A stretch of 64,000 nucleotides of DNA from Adiantum capillus-veneris (lineage: Eukaryota; Streptophyta; Polypodiopsida; Polypodiales; Pteridaceae). Shown piece by piece: positions 37,137 to 49,334 of this stretch. Positions within the stretch are counted from its first letter, which is position 1; each line of letters starts with the position of its first letter. A model generated the notes under the pieces. It searched no databases. It saw only the letters and a list, made by a program, of their open reading frames with translations, and had not been told where the DNA came from. Location: contig CM043963.1 in assembly GCA_014529385.2 (NCBI GenBank), positions 101,615,912 to 101,679,911 on the forward strand. The letters are read 5' to 3'. Position numbers and translations under genes: made by a program.

Positions 37137-38259
37137 CCTTGCAAGCCACCAAAGAAGCATGGTAGGGCCGCCTTATACCATCACCACCCTGAAATTGCTT
37201 AAACACTATGGAATTCAAAGGATTTTGACTTTGACTTGTGGAGATCAACTGAATTTCTATCCGTAATGATCTTCATAGAAGCATTTGTAGTAGATTTTGA
37301 GGGAATCTACGTTACCTTGAAACTTCCAACAACCATATGGTCTTTCAATGGTTTCTTCTATGAAGGGGTCTACTGGCCAGAGACTCTAGGGCTTCTAATT
37401 GATGTAACATCGCCCAGTACAGGAGTTGAGCTTGATGGGTTTGAAGCTCCCCCTTCCTAGGGTGATCACTAAAGCTTTCACCATGATGAGAGTTTAAAAC
37501 TATTTGGCTCTAGTTTGGTCTCACCTTTTGGGGCTGTGAAGGCACATTGTGGGTAGCACTATTGATGATTGGAATCTGTAAACCTCATACATACTTTCCT
37601 ATGTACCTTCGTGAAACATGACAAAGAAATCCCCAAATTAAGTTGTAGATAGCATCATCTTCACCCTGAAATTATCTATCCCATGGGTCGCCTTTGATAT
37701 GAGCTTCTGTGGTTTTAGGACCCAAGGCATCATAGATTGTAGACTCTCGTTATATCTAAGGTTGTTTTGGTCAAAGTATATGTTGGTCTGGTCAGAACGT
37801 CAAAGCTTGATTTCGGATGGGAGAGGGTTGGGATCTAAAGGGATGGGAGAGGGATGGGAGAGGGTTGTCATTCAACTCTAGAGTATGGGATATAATAGAT
37901 TCTTTCTTTTGAGATAAACCATCCTTCTTGACCTATCACTGGCCACAATTCTGTAAGATGTTATGTGGGCCTCTCAAACACTGATCGATCCTTTTTGTAC
38001 ACTTTTAGTTCTGGGTGCCTTACAATGCTAGAAACATTCACTTTGATACGTCCCTTAGACTCATGAATGATTGCACACAAGTGGAAGTGGATGCAGAAAC
38101 ATTTGCAAACCTAGCACTCTTTTTGACCTTTGGTGATAATTGGATGCTTTGACCAAATTCACACAAGATTTTCTTTCAAAGGATCAATTTTAAGATTTTC
38201 ATGTGCATGTGCATCTTCTTCATGCAAATTTTGACTTTGTCGTGCTTTTAGTGCTACTT

Positions 38260-38553
38260 CTAATGGTAATGCAGAATCATATAACTACACAAAAAAGATG
38301 ACCTAGATGCACTTACATTACAATCCTCATTTCCAATTTGCTCTATACTTTGCTTTGCAGTTGTCATGTCCCTGTTAGCCGGATCTCTTTGACAATCTTC
38401 AAGAAAATGTCCACCTTTTCTTCCACAATCTGAGAAATACACCATGAGTGGTGGTATTTCATTGGGTTCTATCATCTCAAGCTCTTGGTGAGAAGTTTTG
38501 TCTTTTGTGTTGGCAAAGTTGTTGGCATCCTCTTTCAAAAAAATAAGCATCAA
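38260..38553 (-). pseudogene. Gag-like fragment with a broken zinc knuckle
   Basis: A 97-codon minus-strand frame contains CGRKGGHFLEDC. A knuckle would need C-x2-C-x4-H-x4-C; here the first Cys is missing and one Gly is extra. It fits a decayed Gag of the minus-strand element E7. A further minus frame at 38620-38916 may be its upstream part. No other domain is visible. Confidence 0.45.
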
Positions 38554-39859
38554 GCTATAGATTTCCTTGTCTTGACTTTTGTACTGTCTTTTGACTTGGT
38601 TTTTTTATTAGATTGGCTTCTATGGGTTGATCTGTTGGATCTTCCATTTCTGCCTCTCGATTGTAGATCCGACCTCTATAATCCATGTACAATGATCTTG
38701 ATTACATATGCACCAATTGGATGGTTTTTGGCTTGTGTAGATTTTTGTAATATCACTTGGGTTGATCTTCTGCATTTCTATCTGCACTTCATCTTTGAGC
38801 TTGCAATACCTGGCTCCACCAAAGTTTGTAAACATCTGAGAGTTTTTTGGATCTGGTTTCACCTTGATCAATAGGATCTTGGTTGCTATGGTGCTTTTAC
38901 TGCTCATAAGATACATATGCCCTTCTGAATTTGTATATAAGACTTTGACTCCACTATAACAATATAGATGTAAAAATTTCTATGTTGCACTTGTGCCTTT
39001 GCTATTGCCATTGAATAGATGTAGTCCACTTGAACTCTCGTCTCGACCTGAATCCATGCTGGTTCAATCTATGAAGCTACCCTTTAGCAATTTTTGATGT
39101 TGTTCAACAAAATTTATCCTGCTCCAACTGACAAGATTGCTTTGACCAAGGCTATCTTGGTAGTTGACTTCTCTTGAATCTCAAAAGAGATGACTAACTC
39201 TAGCTCAAATGTGTTCGACTTGATTACAGTCTTTGAAACGATGAAAACTTGTGCTCGTAATAGCCTAATCTGCAATCACTGAGTGGTACCCTTGGTCGTG
39301 TAATTCTTGACCCAATCTATAATGCATTTACTTGCACTTGCCAATTTGTGGTTGGCACGATCACTTCTAGCTCCTTGATTAAATTTTGGCAACACCTTTT
39401 TTAAAAAGGCCTTGAACACCGATGTTCTTGGGCGAAATGATTAGTTCCCAGTTCCCAAGGCTCTTCGAGGTCAAATTCTAGACTTTAGTGAGGCTTACGA
39501 GTCAAATTTTTGTCAATTTTTGTCCAAAATCGGCTAATCTCAGTCTCCATTAGCAATTTTGGCGTGTGAACTTTACCCTATTGGTTGGATTGTACTCAAA
39601 GTGTTCAAATTGAGATTTTAGGTGGTTGGTCGACTTTAAACGCTTTTTGGTTGCTCAATTTCAAGCAGCTTACCCCTCTGTGCTCCTTCAAAAAATTTTG
39701 AATCTTTTTCGTTGCTCACAGCTTCGATTCAGCCTTTTTCAGAAATTTTTCTTTCTCTTTGGGATTTTCTTGCTCAACTCGTTTTCTTTTGTGGTGTGTG
39801 ACTCTCTTGGTGATGTTTTTTTCTCTTTTCTTTCCTTTTACAACACCTCCCCTTTTATT

Positions 39860-40320
39860 TTTATTATTTTTGTGAAATATTTCACTTTCTTTTTGGTTTT
39901 TTGATGACTTTTTATAGTTTTTTGGAAAATTTTATGGTTTTTGTGTTTTTTTAGTTTTTTTATGAATTTTTGATTTTTTGGTTTATCTATCTAGTTTTGA
40001 GTTTTTAATAATTTTTTTGTTAAGTTTTTTATTTTTATGCATTTTGATGATTTTTCTATTTTTTGTTAATTTCAAAACTTTTTTTAATTTTTATGAAATT
40101 TATAAGGTTTTTTATTGTTTTTTGGTGATTTTTAGAGGATTTTTTTAAAAGATCGTTTTTTCTTCTAATTTTTGTGTGTTTTTTTCCTACCTCTTTTTTT
40201 AAATCGATTTTTTGTTCTACTCTTTATTGAATTTCTGAGTCATTCTCGTTTTGTTTCTTTTTTAAAATTGTTGTTTTTTTTTTGTTGGGTTTAATTAGAT
40301 AATACTAGTGAAAATTAAAA
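39860..40320. repeat. T-rich low-complexity tract
   Basis: About 460 bp dominated by runs of T with gg/gat interruptions (A-rich on the minus strand). It may be the leader of E7. No gene seen. Confidence 0.8.
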
Positions 40321-40664
40321 TAATAAATTAAAATTAAAAACTAAAGACTATCCTTATTAACTTTTAAGGTCTTCTTACCTTGGGCGTTGACCCCATGAAG
40401 CTGCAGGCGATGAAAGAGACGATGGTGACATGGAGAGGGCGATGATTGCGAGTTGTACGGCTGCGTAGAGCAGCAGAGAGAGTGCTTGTGGGTGTGCATG
40501 TGGCACGGAGTAGCTGAGGGGAGAGAGATGACGTGGCAGCCTGCTGATGGGGTATGTGTGGGTGAGCGTAGAGAGTAGCGAGAAGGAGGGTGCAAGGGTG
40601 GCGGGCCGTGCAGTGAGAGAAGGAGAGCACCACATGTGGCTACTAGCGGGGCCTGCAGGCAAGG

Positions 40665-40668
<4 letters not shown>

Positions 40669-40740
<72 letters not shown>
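40669..40740. repeat. (GA)n microsatellite
   Basis: A GA tract followed by ggggaggga. Ser-Leu and Arg-Glu repeat frames across it (minus 40341-40964, plus 40547-40861) are shadows of the tract. Confidence 0.95.
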
Positions 40741-40742
<2 letters not shown>

Positions 40743-41853
40743 GAGGGAGAGGGAGAGAATTTGGAGTTGTCTGCGTGCTACATACGAGAGTGGGAGAGAA
40801 AAGCGAGAGATCAAAAACCTACTGGAACATAGTGTGTGTGTGTGTGGGTGCTTGTGAGTGAACCTGAGGTGGGGGAGCAGCACGTGGACATCTGAGAACG
40901 TGACAAGGGGGCCCAAAAATGCCAAAATGAGCGCAAAAAATAGCCAAAAATGCCAAAGATCCACAAAATCCTATAGATCTCAAAAAATCATCGACAATAA
41001 AATTCAAACACTTTTGACATGCACAAGTAAATAAAAAATAGTAACGTTTATAAAAGATGCCAATTATGATAAAATCAACAATCTAGCTCCCAAAAATAGC
41101 GAAACGTTCAAAACTCAAAAAATGAGGGCACATATGTGCTCAAAATGATGCCTAGATATGTGCACAAAACTTGTCATCAAGATTGCAAGATAACCAATTT
41201 TTACAGAATTATTCAAAAACTAATGCAAAAATTAGTAAAAAACTACCAAAAAATTACAAACATTATCCTTTTAAAAAAAAATTTATCCACACATAGAAAA
41301 TTAGTGCAGCTAAATCAAAACTCAAATATCACATCAATTCAATTGCCAATTCATTTCGACATTTAAAACCAAAACTATGCAATTAACTGGCAATTTAAGG
41401 TCAAACATTCATACAAACGGAGTGTGTAAATCCCTGTTTTGAGTTTAGAAATACAACAATTAACCATTACACACATCAAATTTTCAATGAAACATCGGAT
41501 TAATCATGCACATCACGCACTTTTTTGGCACGCACACACTAATAATTAGCAATTTTTACCAATTTTTAGGTGCATACAGAAAAGGATTAATCATGTCAAA
41601 TTTGCAAATTAAATTCACAAATCTCTGATTGGGCATGACCATAACTTAAATCATACATCACACTTGCAAAATCAATATGCACACATTGATTTTTAGGTGC
41701 ACACACCTAAAATTAGGCATAGATACACTCAACTAGAACACACACACACACACACATCCTGCCTATAAAACATTTGGATTTATAACCTCATGGGTAGGTG
41801 CACCAGTAATAAATAATTTGTTACTCTCTTGGTCCATGGGATACTCCCCTTAA

Positions 41854-42492
41854 CACTCTCTAGAATATTTTTTGGAAAAGCCTAGAAGAAGCTTAGTACA
41901 TAATTATCTCATGCATGCTATTATACATGTGTGGGAATACCATCATTTTGGTGCGATGAGTCTTTTCTCCCCTCACTTGGCGGATATGCCTTGCATTTAT
42001 ATGGGGTCTCCTACACATGGAAGCCCCCACAGAAGAACAATTTTTCTAGCATGGCTGAGGAGTGGCACCACTCCCCCACTACCTTATGCATGCTTAGCTA
42101 TGGCTTTAAAAGAGATTCCTTGTATGGACCCGGTGCAAGAGGAGATGTATTACATTCAAGTGCTAGTGTATGACAATACCACCTTTGGCTTCACAGAGCA
42201 GTTGTTGGGCCCCTTTTCATACATACACCACAATCCAATAGCTATGGAGATCATTACACAAGTGACATCCTCCTTTCATGAGGATTTTTCTTTGCATTGC
42301 AATTTTTGGTTGACATCTACAACAAGTGGGTTTTTCTTTGTGACACTTGTCTTCCACTTACTAATGGAATTTTTCTTATTGTCTGTGGATGGTGATAGGT
42401 ATAGAGGATACCCTCACCTTAAAAAGCTTCTGCAAGAAAAGTCTTTATATGATTTGGAAATGGCACACTATTGTAGTATGGTCAATTACTGA
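41854..42492 (+). CDS. Unrecognised 210-codon ORF
   Basis: The frame is open from 41854 (after a TAA) to the stop at 42490-42492. The first ATG, at 41911, gives about 193 residues. It is not a microsatellite translation and reads as ordinary protein: SLFSPHLADMPCIYMGSP, then PHRRTIFLAWLRSG, a hydrophobic segment FFFVTLVFHLLMEFFLLSV, and a polar end. It has no start context, paralogue or family match I can name. It lies in the interior of E7 between CA-rich stretches, so it may be a transposon-borne or captured exon. Treat as hypothetical. Confidence 0.3.
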   Translation, partial: HSLEYFLEKPRRSLVHNYLMHAIIHVWEYHHFGAMSLFSPHLADMPCIYMGSPTHGSPHRRTIFLAWLRSGTTPPLPYACLAMALKEIPCMDPVQEEMYYIQVLVYDNTTFGFTEQLLGPFSYIHHNPIAMEIITQVTSSFHEDFSLHCNFWLTSTTSGFFFVTLVFHLLMEFFLLSVDGDRYRGYPHLKKLLQEKSLYDLEMAHYCSMVNY

Positions 42493-42564
42493 TGTTTTCA
42501 TTAATCAAGAGATTGTCACCTTTTCTCTATCTGTTAATGTTGTGATGAGCCTTGGTCTCGTAAC

Positions 42565-42601
<37 letters not shown>

Positions 42602-43220
42602 ATTTTGATGCACACACTTGCAATTGACCATTCAAACATGCAATTATGCAAATCTACAATACACATTAGCACATGAAACCGTCAATTTTCACATTCAATT
42701 CCAAGAAAATTTTGGCATTACGGCGGCATGCAAACGTGCAAAATCAAAAGTTCTGAATCACAAATTAACAATGGATACGCATATTGTACAAGATTTGAAA
42801 CCAATGGCACCATCCAACCGTCGATTACACAATGTGTAGGCCGCTTTCGTCGATGCTCCAAAGCCCTAATCTTGCATCCCAAATTCAACAAATCATTAAG
42901 CAATTAGCACAAACCGGCATTGCTAGAATGCAACCCAAGCCTCTAATTAGGCAAATATCAAAGCACAAGCACAAAATGTTCGTGCAATTAGTAGAAACTT
43001 AGTGTGTAAGCTAGCAAAAAATAATGAAATTAGCAAGGGATTAGTGTGAAATTAGAGTGTGTAAGCACACTATTAGCAAGATATGGTATCAAATTAGGGA
43101 AAATTTAACACATTGCTTCATGCACACAAATCCAAAATCCACAAAATCATAAACACACAAGAAAAATTAGTGAAACAACCAATTCGATTATTCCATAATT
43201 ACACAAGTGTATGACATCGC

Positions 43221-43239
43221 TCCCTAGAAACGGTGCCAA
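43221..43239 (-). other. Primer-binding site of E7 (minus strand)
   Basis: The minus-strand reading ttggcaccgtttctaggga starts four bases inside a CA-ended LTR (ccccaaaac spacer). It is similar to the gypsy TGGCGCCGTTGCCGGGGA site. Confidence 0.65.
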
Positions 43240-43243
43240 GTTT

Positions 43244-43688
43244 TGGGGATACCATTGTAGCATACCTCCAATGAAGAACAATATTTGTGAATCCGGAGGG
43301 ATGAGCTACCCGGCTAGGACAGCATGAATGGAAAATCTATGAGGTGAGATTCTCCACCTATGGAGGAGCTAGTCCACAAAGGTTGACAATCTCCACATCC
43401 ACTTCTCTTCACCCAAATCAACCTAGTCACACACATTAATGATTGTAAAGACGCACACATTGCTAATCCTATCATGCAACACACTAATAACAAGCGCACA
43501 CACATAAATCCATTGAGAATCCACACTCCAATTAAACCTACATGCACACACAAAGAATAGAGGGCAATCACACAAGATTAGAGCATTAATATTAACCATT
43601 AATTAGTTACAATCTAGCTAATCAAAGCATCATTAACAATCATAAGAAGTATGAGAGAGGCATAGTGAAAGAGAAGTAAGCATAAACT
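43244..43688 (-). repeat. E7 LTR, inner part, up to the CACTA-2 insertion
   Basis: Starts TGGGGATACC on the plus view, next to the PBS, and runs to the TSD act of CACTA-2. The rest of the LTR lies beyond CACTA-2. Confidence 0.55.
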
Positions 43689-43880
43689 CACTACAAAAAA
43701 ATAAGGTGTCATCGACGCAGATATCGACGCGGCGCGTCGCTATATGCGTCGCTATATGCGTCGCTATCCGCGTCGTTGTGAAACCAGTCACTATTTGCGA
43801 GGGAGGTATAGACGTGTATAGAGACACAGATTGCCATGCATATAGCGACGCAGATTGCCACGCACATAGCGACGACCATA
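43689..43880. repeat. CACTA-2 left terminus with subterminal GCGTCGCTATA repeats
   Basis: After CACTACAA come gacgcagatatcgacgcg and three direct copies of gcgtcgctat (about 43733-43765), then inverted copies (atagcgacgca) to about 43875. Mixed-orientation subterminal repeats are the usual binding sites of the CACTA second protein; binding here is inferred. Confidence 0.85.
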
Positions 43881-43894
43881 ACAAAAAAAAAAAT

Positions 43895-43978
43895 CTTGGG
43901 CAGAGGGCAGGTAGCCTGGCCTCTACCCCGTTAAAAGATGGACACAGCCACAGCAAGACTTCCTGCCCTCTGCCCAAG
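43895..43978. repeat. Perfect 17-bp inverted repeat with 50-bp spacer in CACTA-2
   Basis: cttgggcagagggcagg at 43895-43911 is the exact reverse complement of 43962-43978. It would form a stem-loop in RNA or single-stranded DNA. Confidence 0.95.
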
Positions 43979-44159
43979 AAAGCGAGCAGCACCAAAATAT
44001 CAACAATGCTCCCACGCGCATAAATTTCGGCAGAGTTCCCTTTGTTTTTACATAAACTTTTCAAAAAAAAACCATATCATGTATACGCCTCCTACATGCT
44101 ATCCATGTAGGATCTCACATGAGATTTAAGGCCAATGAAAGACAACCGTACCAACTGAA

Positions 44160-44400
44160 AAGCATAACCATAACTTAAAAGCATAACCACAATGAACCAT
44201 AACCATAACTTAAAAGCATAACCATAACGAACCATAACCATAACTGGCTATAACCACTTTGATCAAAACCATAATGCAGATAACCATAACCATAAACAAA
44301 ATTAACAATAACCGTAAGCATAACCAAAAAGAGAAACAATAACTGTCTATACAATGACAATGACAATAATCATAACCATAAGGGAAACAATAACTATCTG
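44160..44400. repeat. Subterminal (ATAACC)-like field of CACTA-2
   Basis: Repeats of ccataaccataac with aaaagcataa interruptions. It is the reverse-complement equivalent of 8773-9100 in CACTA-1. Confidence 0.75.
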
Positions 44401-44818
44401 AACATAAGTGTTTGTACAAAAAAGAGACAGAGAAGCGTGTCTGTGTCTCACAAAGCATATATATGAAATTTGGTCCACTAATGACTAGGCGTCGCAACCT
44501 GCACATAGGAAAACTCACAAAATTAGTATTGATATTACTTCACATATACTGACTTAATTAAATCAACTTACACATATTAACGTCTCACCTCAAGCGATCA
44601 GCGAGACTGTAAGGCCTCCCAGTCTACGGGCTCTCCTAAAGCTTCAAGATCATTTAGTACTTCATTGATACCTCTGCGATATCCATCTGACTCCTCCTCG
44701 CGTGTCGGAGCTCGATGCATTGCAAGATTCTGCGTTTATACAAAAATCAAAGTAATAAGAATACATGATTCATCGCGTTTTAAAAAACGCCATAGTTAAG
44801 ATTGGATTAGAAACTCAC

Positions 44819-45733
44819 AAACTCATAGCGAAAGGTGTCGAAGCCTCTGCTACCAAGATGAGATGTCCCCCTAGTCATCTGTCGTACCTGCGCGGCCTCA
44901 CGCTGCTGTCTGAACTGCGTGGCCACTGTCCGCTCATCCTCCCGGATCTGCAGCCACGTCTCGTGTGGGATGCCCAAAGGCTTCGACGAGCCGGTCCTGA
45001 AAGCCTTTCGAGCTTCATCTCATCGATGTTTCAAGGTGTCCCGTGCAACACCCTTGATCCACCACACCGGAACAACGAAAGAACCCGGAGTAGGCTGGTA
45101 CTGTCTCAGGATGGTCTCCACTATGTAAGTGACTTTTTTCTTTTCTTGTTGATCCCAAGACGTCAGAATGCTGGTCAAAAACTGCAGCACCACGAGCTGG
45201 AGAATCCGCTGTCGCATCTCAGTCCCGACTCTATCCATGTCAACAGAACCATCTCCCCGTACAGTATAGAGCTTGGAGGCACTAGGATCGTGTGCCCCCC
45301 AAGGTGTCCGAGGTGTGCCAAGAGGTGTGTCGAGAGGTGTGCCTGAGTAGGATAGGGGTCGTGAGCGAGGAGGGGTCGAAGCATCTGTGGACCCTCCTCC
45401 ACAGCAACCACCACCTCCACCTGACGATCGCCGTGATCGGCGAGTGCGCCTGTGCTGCGGAGATGAGGACGTACCCGCCTCTGCCCCACCCCTAGGTGTC
45501 AAAGCGACCATGATGGGAGAAGAAGGCGTCGTACCCATAGGCGTCCTGAACCCCGTAGGAGTCGCCCCCCTAGGCGTCGGACCCTCGGGTGTGAAGCCCG
45601 GAGGCGTAGTACCCGTGCCTCCGGCTAACCAGTACTAAGAAGCCTCTGCCATCTGAGCAGGCGTCATCCGTGTAATGAAGCCCATGAATGCATCTGAACT
45701 CATGGAAGCGGGATCTGGGATCTCGTCTGCCAT
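44819..45733 (-). pseudogene. CACTA-2 second gene (En/Spm Ptta/TnpA-like)
   Basis: The minus-strand ATG at 45731-45733 follows a cttttgtgcag-like acceptor. It starts MADEIPDPASMSSDAF, continues MTPAQMAEAS and meets a stop at about 45636. It then has a Thr-Pro repeat region, GGGCCGGGSTDASTPP, TPLGTPRTPWGAHDP and a helical part (KKKVTYIVETILRQYQ). The end is MTRGTSHLGSRGFDTFRYEF before a gtgagt donor at 44818. The GSxxF/Y motif after a His recalls plant En/Spm transposase 2 proteins. The blocks and both splice borders match CACTA-1. At least two in-frame stops, including the TGA after LKHR, make it doubtful that this copy is expressed. Confidence 0.75.
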
Positions 45734-45812
45734 ACTAAAGTCCTGCACAAAGAAAGTAAAATAAAGCGTTAGAACACAGTTGTTTAAATTAACTTTAAGC
45801 TTAACTACAGGA

Positions 45813-47285
45813 CTAGGCCTCGACGAGTGAGGCATCATCGATAAGATCTTGCACCGTATCATCGTCTATCACTAATTGCAAACATAACTCTGCCCCAACT
45901 CGTTCTGGCAGATTGTCTTCATCCATTGCATCTTCATCTACAAGTGTCAATTCTGGCTCATCTGCGTCATCCCTCGTATATCTGTCAGCTTCCTCTGCCA
46001 TACCTCCGTCCATCTCATCTAATGTCACAGTAGTATGGACGTCGTCTGACTGACTTTCCTCCAGGAGATCTTGCCCTTCAAATACTTGTTTATTTGTTGG
46101 ATCAACCTGAACCACAAACCACCATTGTCGCTCTCGAGGGTCCGGTACAAAGACCACTTTCTTGCAATGTTCGGGGAGAGCAAATGTGTCGCTAGCATGT
46201 GTCCAAATCTTTGTAGAATCTATTTGCACAAGTTTGTTTCCATCTCTGCGTACCGTTGCATTGCGACCAGAAGTAATCACCTTGAACCACTTCACATCCA
46301 ACAAAAACATCTCAAACCGCTTGAAGCTTACTTTCAGGATATCTGACACCAGACCACAGTAATCCAGGTTGCTAGTGCTCTCATTCGTGTCTCTAGCACT
46401 GGCCCTGCTCTTTTGCATGAAACTAACCATTACCCCACTGTCAAACGTGTTTCTTATGCTGTCAATTTGTTGTGTTCTGAAATTCTTTCCATGCGACCAC
46501 AGTGCCATGTATGTATGATACTTCCAGTCACATCCAATAGCCGGTTCTTCCTCTTCTAGAGATATGGGTTCTCCGATCTGTCGAGCTGCTCTCACTGTCT
46601 TGTCCAACCATGCCATTGTAGGGAATTCAGGTAGAGGAGCGAGATAGTCTGGCAAGGGTAAGCCTCTAGTCGTTCGACTTTGCCTGAAATCCTGTCGCTC
46701 TAGATTGCGTCTCTCTTTCTCTTCTTCGTACCTTTCAAGCCATTTTTGCATCGGCACTGAATTTAGTATACAGAACTTCATGATCTTTTCTCGCATGGCC
46801 AGGTTCATTTTCTCGCTCCACAGTCGAGGCATTTCTGGGTCAGAAACGGATAGAAATTCGGTCTTCAATACAAGAGACTCTTGCACCAGCCATCCTTCTG
46901 CCATGCTCCCCTCTGGATGCGCTTTTTGGAGAACAAAACCCTTAAGTGTTTTCATGAACCGCTCTAGAAAGAACATCCAATGGCTGTGGATTGTACCTGC
47001 CACTGTAACCTCATCTACTACATGGACGAGCAAGTGCATTTGGATAGTTAGGCAGCTCGTGCATAGATACTTCTCAATCATGAAAACTGCCTCAATGGAG
47101 TTAGCCCTTGCGACTGCAATAGATTCCTCCCGTATCTCCTTGGAAGAGATCCACCACACTAGCTCTGAAATCTTGTATATGCAGGTCCGCACTTCCTCTG
47201 TTAAAGTTGCAGGTCCGCACTTCCTCCGTGAAATCTTGTATATGCAGGTCAGAAGTTTCTTTGCGTCTGGCCTGGAGGGGGTCAT
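45813..47285 (-). pseudogene. CACTA-2 TNP2-like transposase C-terminal half (490-codon ORF)
   Basis: The open frame starts MTPSRPDAKKLL and, within about 40 codons, enters the DUF4218-like region. A local duplication repeats CIYKIS there. DUF4218-like motifs are ISELVWWISSKEIREE, IQMHLLVHVVDEV, SHWMFFLERFMKTLKG and HPEGSMAEGWLVQES. The DUF4216-like block follows (FEMFLLDVKWFKVITSG; PDPRERQWWFVVQVD), then an acidic C-terminus. Usual TNP2 transposases have a long catalytic domain (several hundred residues) between the N-terminal part and DUF4218; it is missing. The half is otherwise open, and better preserved than in CACTA-1. It has no intron at the CDWKYH position. Confidence 0.88.
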
Positions 47286-47336
47286 TTCATTGCCATCGGG
47301 GAGAAGTTACTCCCGCAATAACCTGTTTAAGCCACA

Positions 47337-47660
47337 TTAAATTAAAAAGCTCTCTGAGCACATCACTGTTTCAATCGGAAAATCTCTTTTGTAAATTACG
47401 TACCTAAACAAAGCAATGACGCTTGCATCTGACCACCCGTACACTGACTGAAGATTCAAAAACGCCAGACAAGTACGAAGCACAGATATTTTGGCGCCTT
47501 CATAGATTGGTTGACGTGCCAACTTCCTCAACATGTCTTCAGGAGATAGGCGCACGACTTCTGGTGCTGCTTCGTTTGCGTTCTCCTCGCTTGTCTAGAA
47601 GAAGGCATCCAGCATCTCCTCCATGCCATCGTCTTCTGTCTGTAAGACCTTTTCTGCTTC
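47337..47660 (-). pseudogene. CACTA-2 transposase N-terminal exon fragment
   Basis: The minus strand reads DGMEEMLDAFF, a TAG, then SEENANEAAPEVV and LRKLARQPIYEGAK, then FLNLQSVYGWSDASVIALF. This matches the order of the TNP2 N-terminus, including the '..YGWSD.S' motif. It is joined to the C-terminal ORF by a deletion of the catalytic region near 47285-47340. Confidence 0.7.
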
Positions 47661-47850
47661 CATCCGTGGCTCTATATTGGTCGGACCTTCACGCATAATC
47701 TTTTTTCTCTCTCTCAGATGTAGGTGCTATGTCACAGAAATCAATGCTATCTCGCTATCTCTCTTTCTCTCTCTATTTCCCTATTTTCCTATCTCTCTCT
47801 ATTTCTCTATTTTCCTATTTCTCTGCCATAACTCCTGGAGCTCCACTTCC

Positions 47851-48140
<290 letters not shown>

Positions 48141-48559
48141 ACCTCTCTCTCTCTCGCTCTCTACTTTCCTATCTCTCTAATGATCGAACGAGCGACTGAT
48201 CTAGGGAGATCTAGATGCCCACGACTACGGAGGACTACACAACATCGACAGAGGCTGCATCATAGGATCTAGCTAGGTCACTTTGGCTCGACATGCACAA
48301 CGCCCGGTCAGAGTACTGACCATGGAGGAGATCTACCTATCCCAACTAGCTCGTTTAGCCATTTAGTCCACACCCAGCAGTTTAGGATTCCATAATATTT
48401 TATTTTGTCATCTTCTTACTTTGACTTTGTATCAGATCCATCACATTGTAACTTTCTTGTCTCATGTCTCATAGGTCACTTTGGCCTTTCGAAGACGTTA
48501 ATATAACATTTCATTTCATTTCTCTCTTTAATTTTTTTTTCTTTAATTTTAATTTCCTA

Positions 48560-48572
48560 AGCATACATTAAT

Positions 48573-48645
<73 letters not shown>

Positions 48646-48670
48646 ATTACCTACACACACACACACACAC

Positions 48671-48725
<55 letters not shown>

Positions 48726-48745
48726 TTCTACACACACACACACAC

Positions 48746-48829
<84 letters not shown>

Positions 48830-48902
48830 CTATTTCCTACACACACACATACACACACCTCTCTCTCTCTCTCTCTTTCCTCTACACACACACACACACA
48901 CA

Positions 48903-48993
<91 letters not shown>

Positions 48994-49035
48994 ACACACA
49001 CACACACGATGTAGAGGTAGAGAGAGAGAGAGAGA
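48560..49035. repeat. Mosaic of (CT)n and (CA)n tracts within CACTA-2
   Basis: At least six alternating CT and CA blocks, each ended by cta or ttc breaks, then a short GA tract. The preceding 48181-48545 holds no gene that I recognise. Confidence 0.97.
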
Positions 49036-49139
49036 GGGGTTGGGGAGGGTGGAGATGGACATAATACCTGCGCAGTAGGTTTCGGCCAAGACCCGAGCAA
49101 GCGAAAATTGCCCCTGCGCGCGGGTTTCGCTTTTTTTCC

Positions 49140-49331
49140 CCAAATTTTTTTGCGTCGCTATACGCATCGCTATACGTGTGGCAAATAAAAACCTTTCCAT
49201 GCGTATATCGACGCACACTGCGACGTGTATAGCAACGCGTATAGCGACGCCCGCTAATGTCGTCGATATACGCGTGGAAAAGCATTGCCGTTGATATATA
49301 TGCGTCGATAACTTCATTTAGTGTTATAGTG
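49140..49331. repeat. CACTA-2 right terminus with subterminal repeats
   Basis: Alternating gcgtcgctatacgcatcgctatacg and atagcaacgcgtatagcgacgc copies, ending gcgtcgataacttcatttagtgttatagtg (30 bp split by a few mismatches from the left end), then TSD act. Confidence 0.88.
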
Positions 49332-49334
49332 ACT

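Larger units (their letters stand above)
36473..43243 (-). mobile_element. E7 interior: decayed minus-strand Ty3/gypsy-like element
   Basis: A minus-strand PBS at 43221-43239 (ttggcaccgtttctaggga) defines an element reading right to left. It matches the TGGCGCCGTTGCCGGGGA site typical of Tat/Athila-type gypsy elements at 14 of 18 positions. Downstream of it on the minus strand lie an A-rich leader and a Gag-like knuckle remnant (38260-38553). No RT or integrase was recognised, and the other LTR is not visible. The extent to the left is uncertain; E3 may have truncated it. Confidence 0.5.

Noticed and set aside
48568-49317. 249-codon minus-strand Arg/Glu-rich ORF
   Set aside because: It spans GA/GT mosaic and the CACTA-2 terminus; no conserved block.
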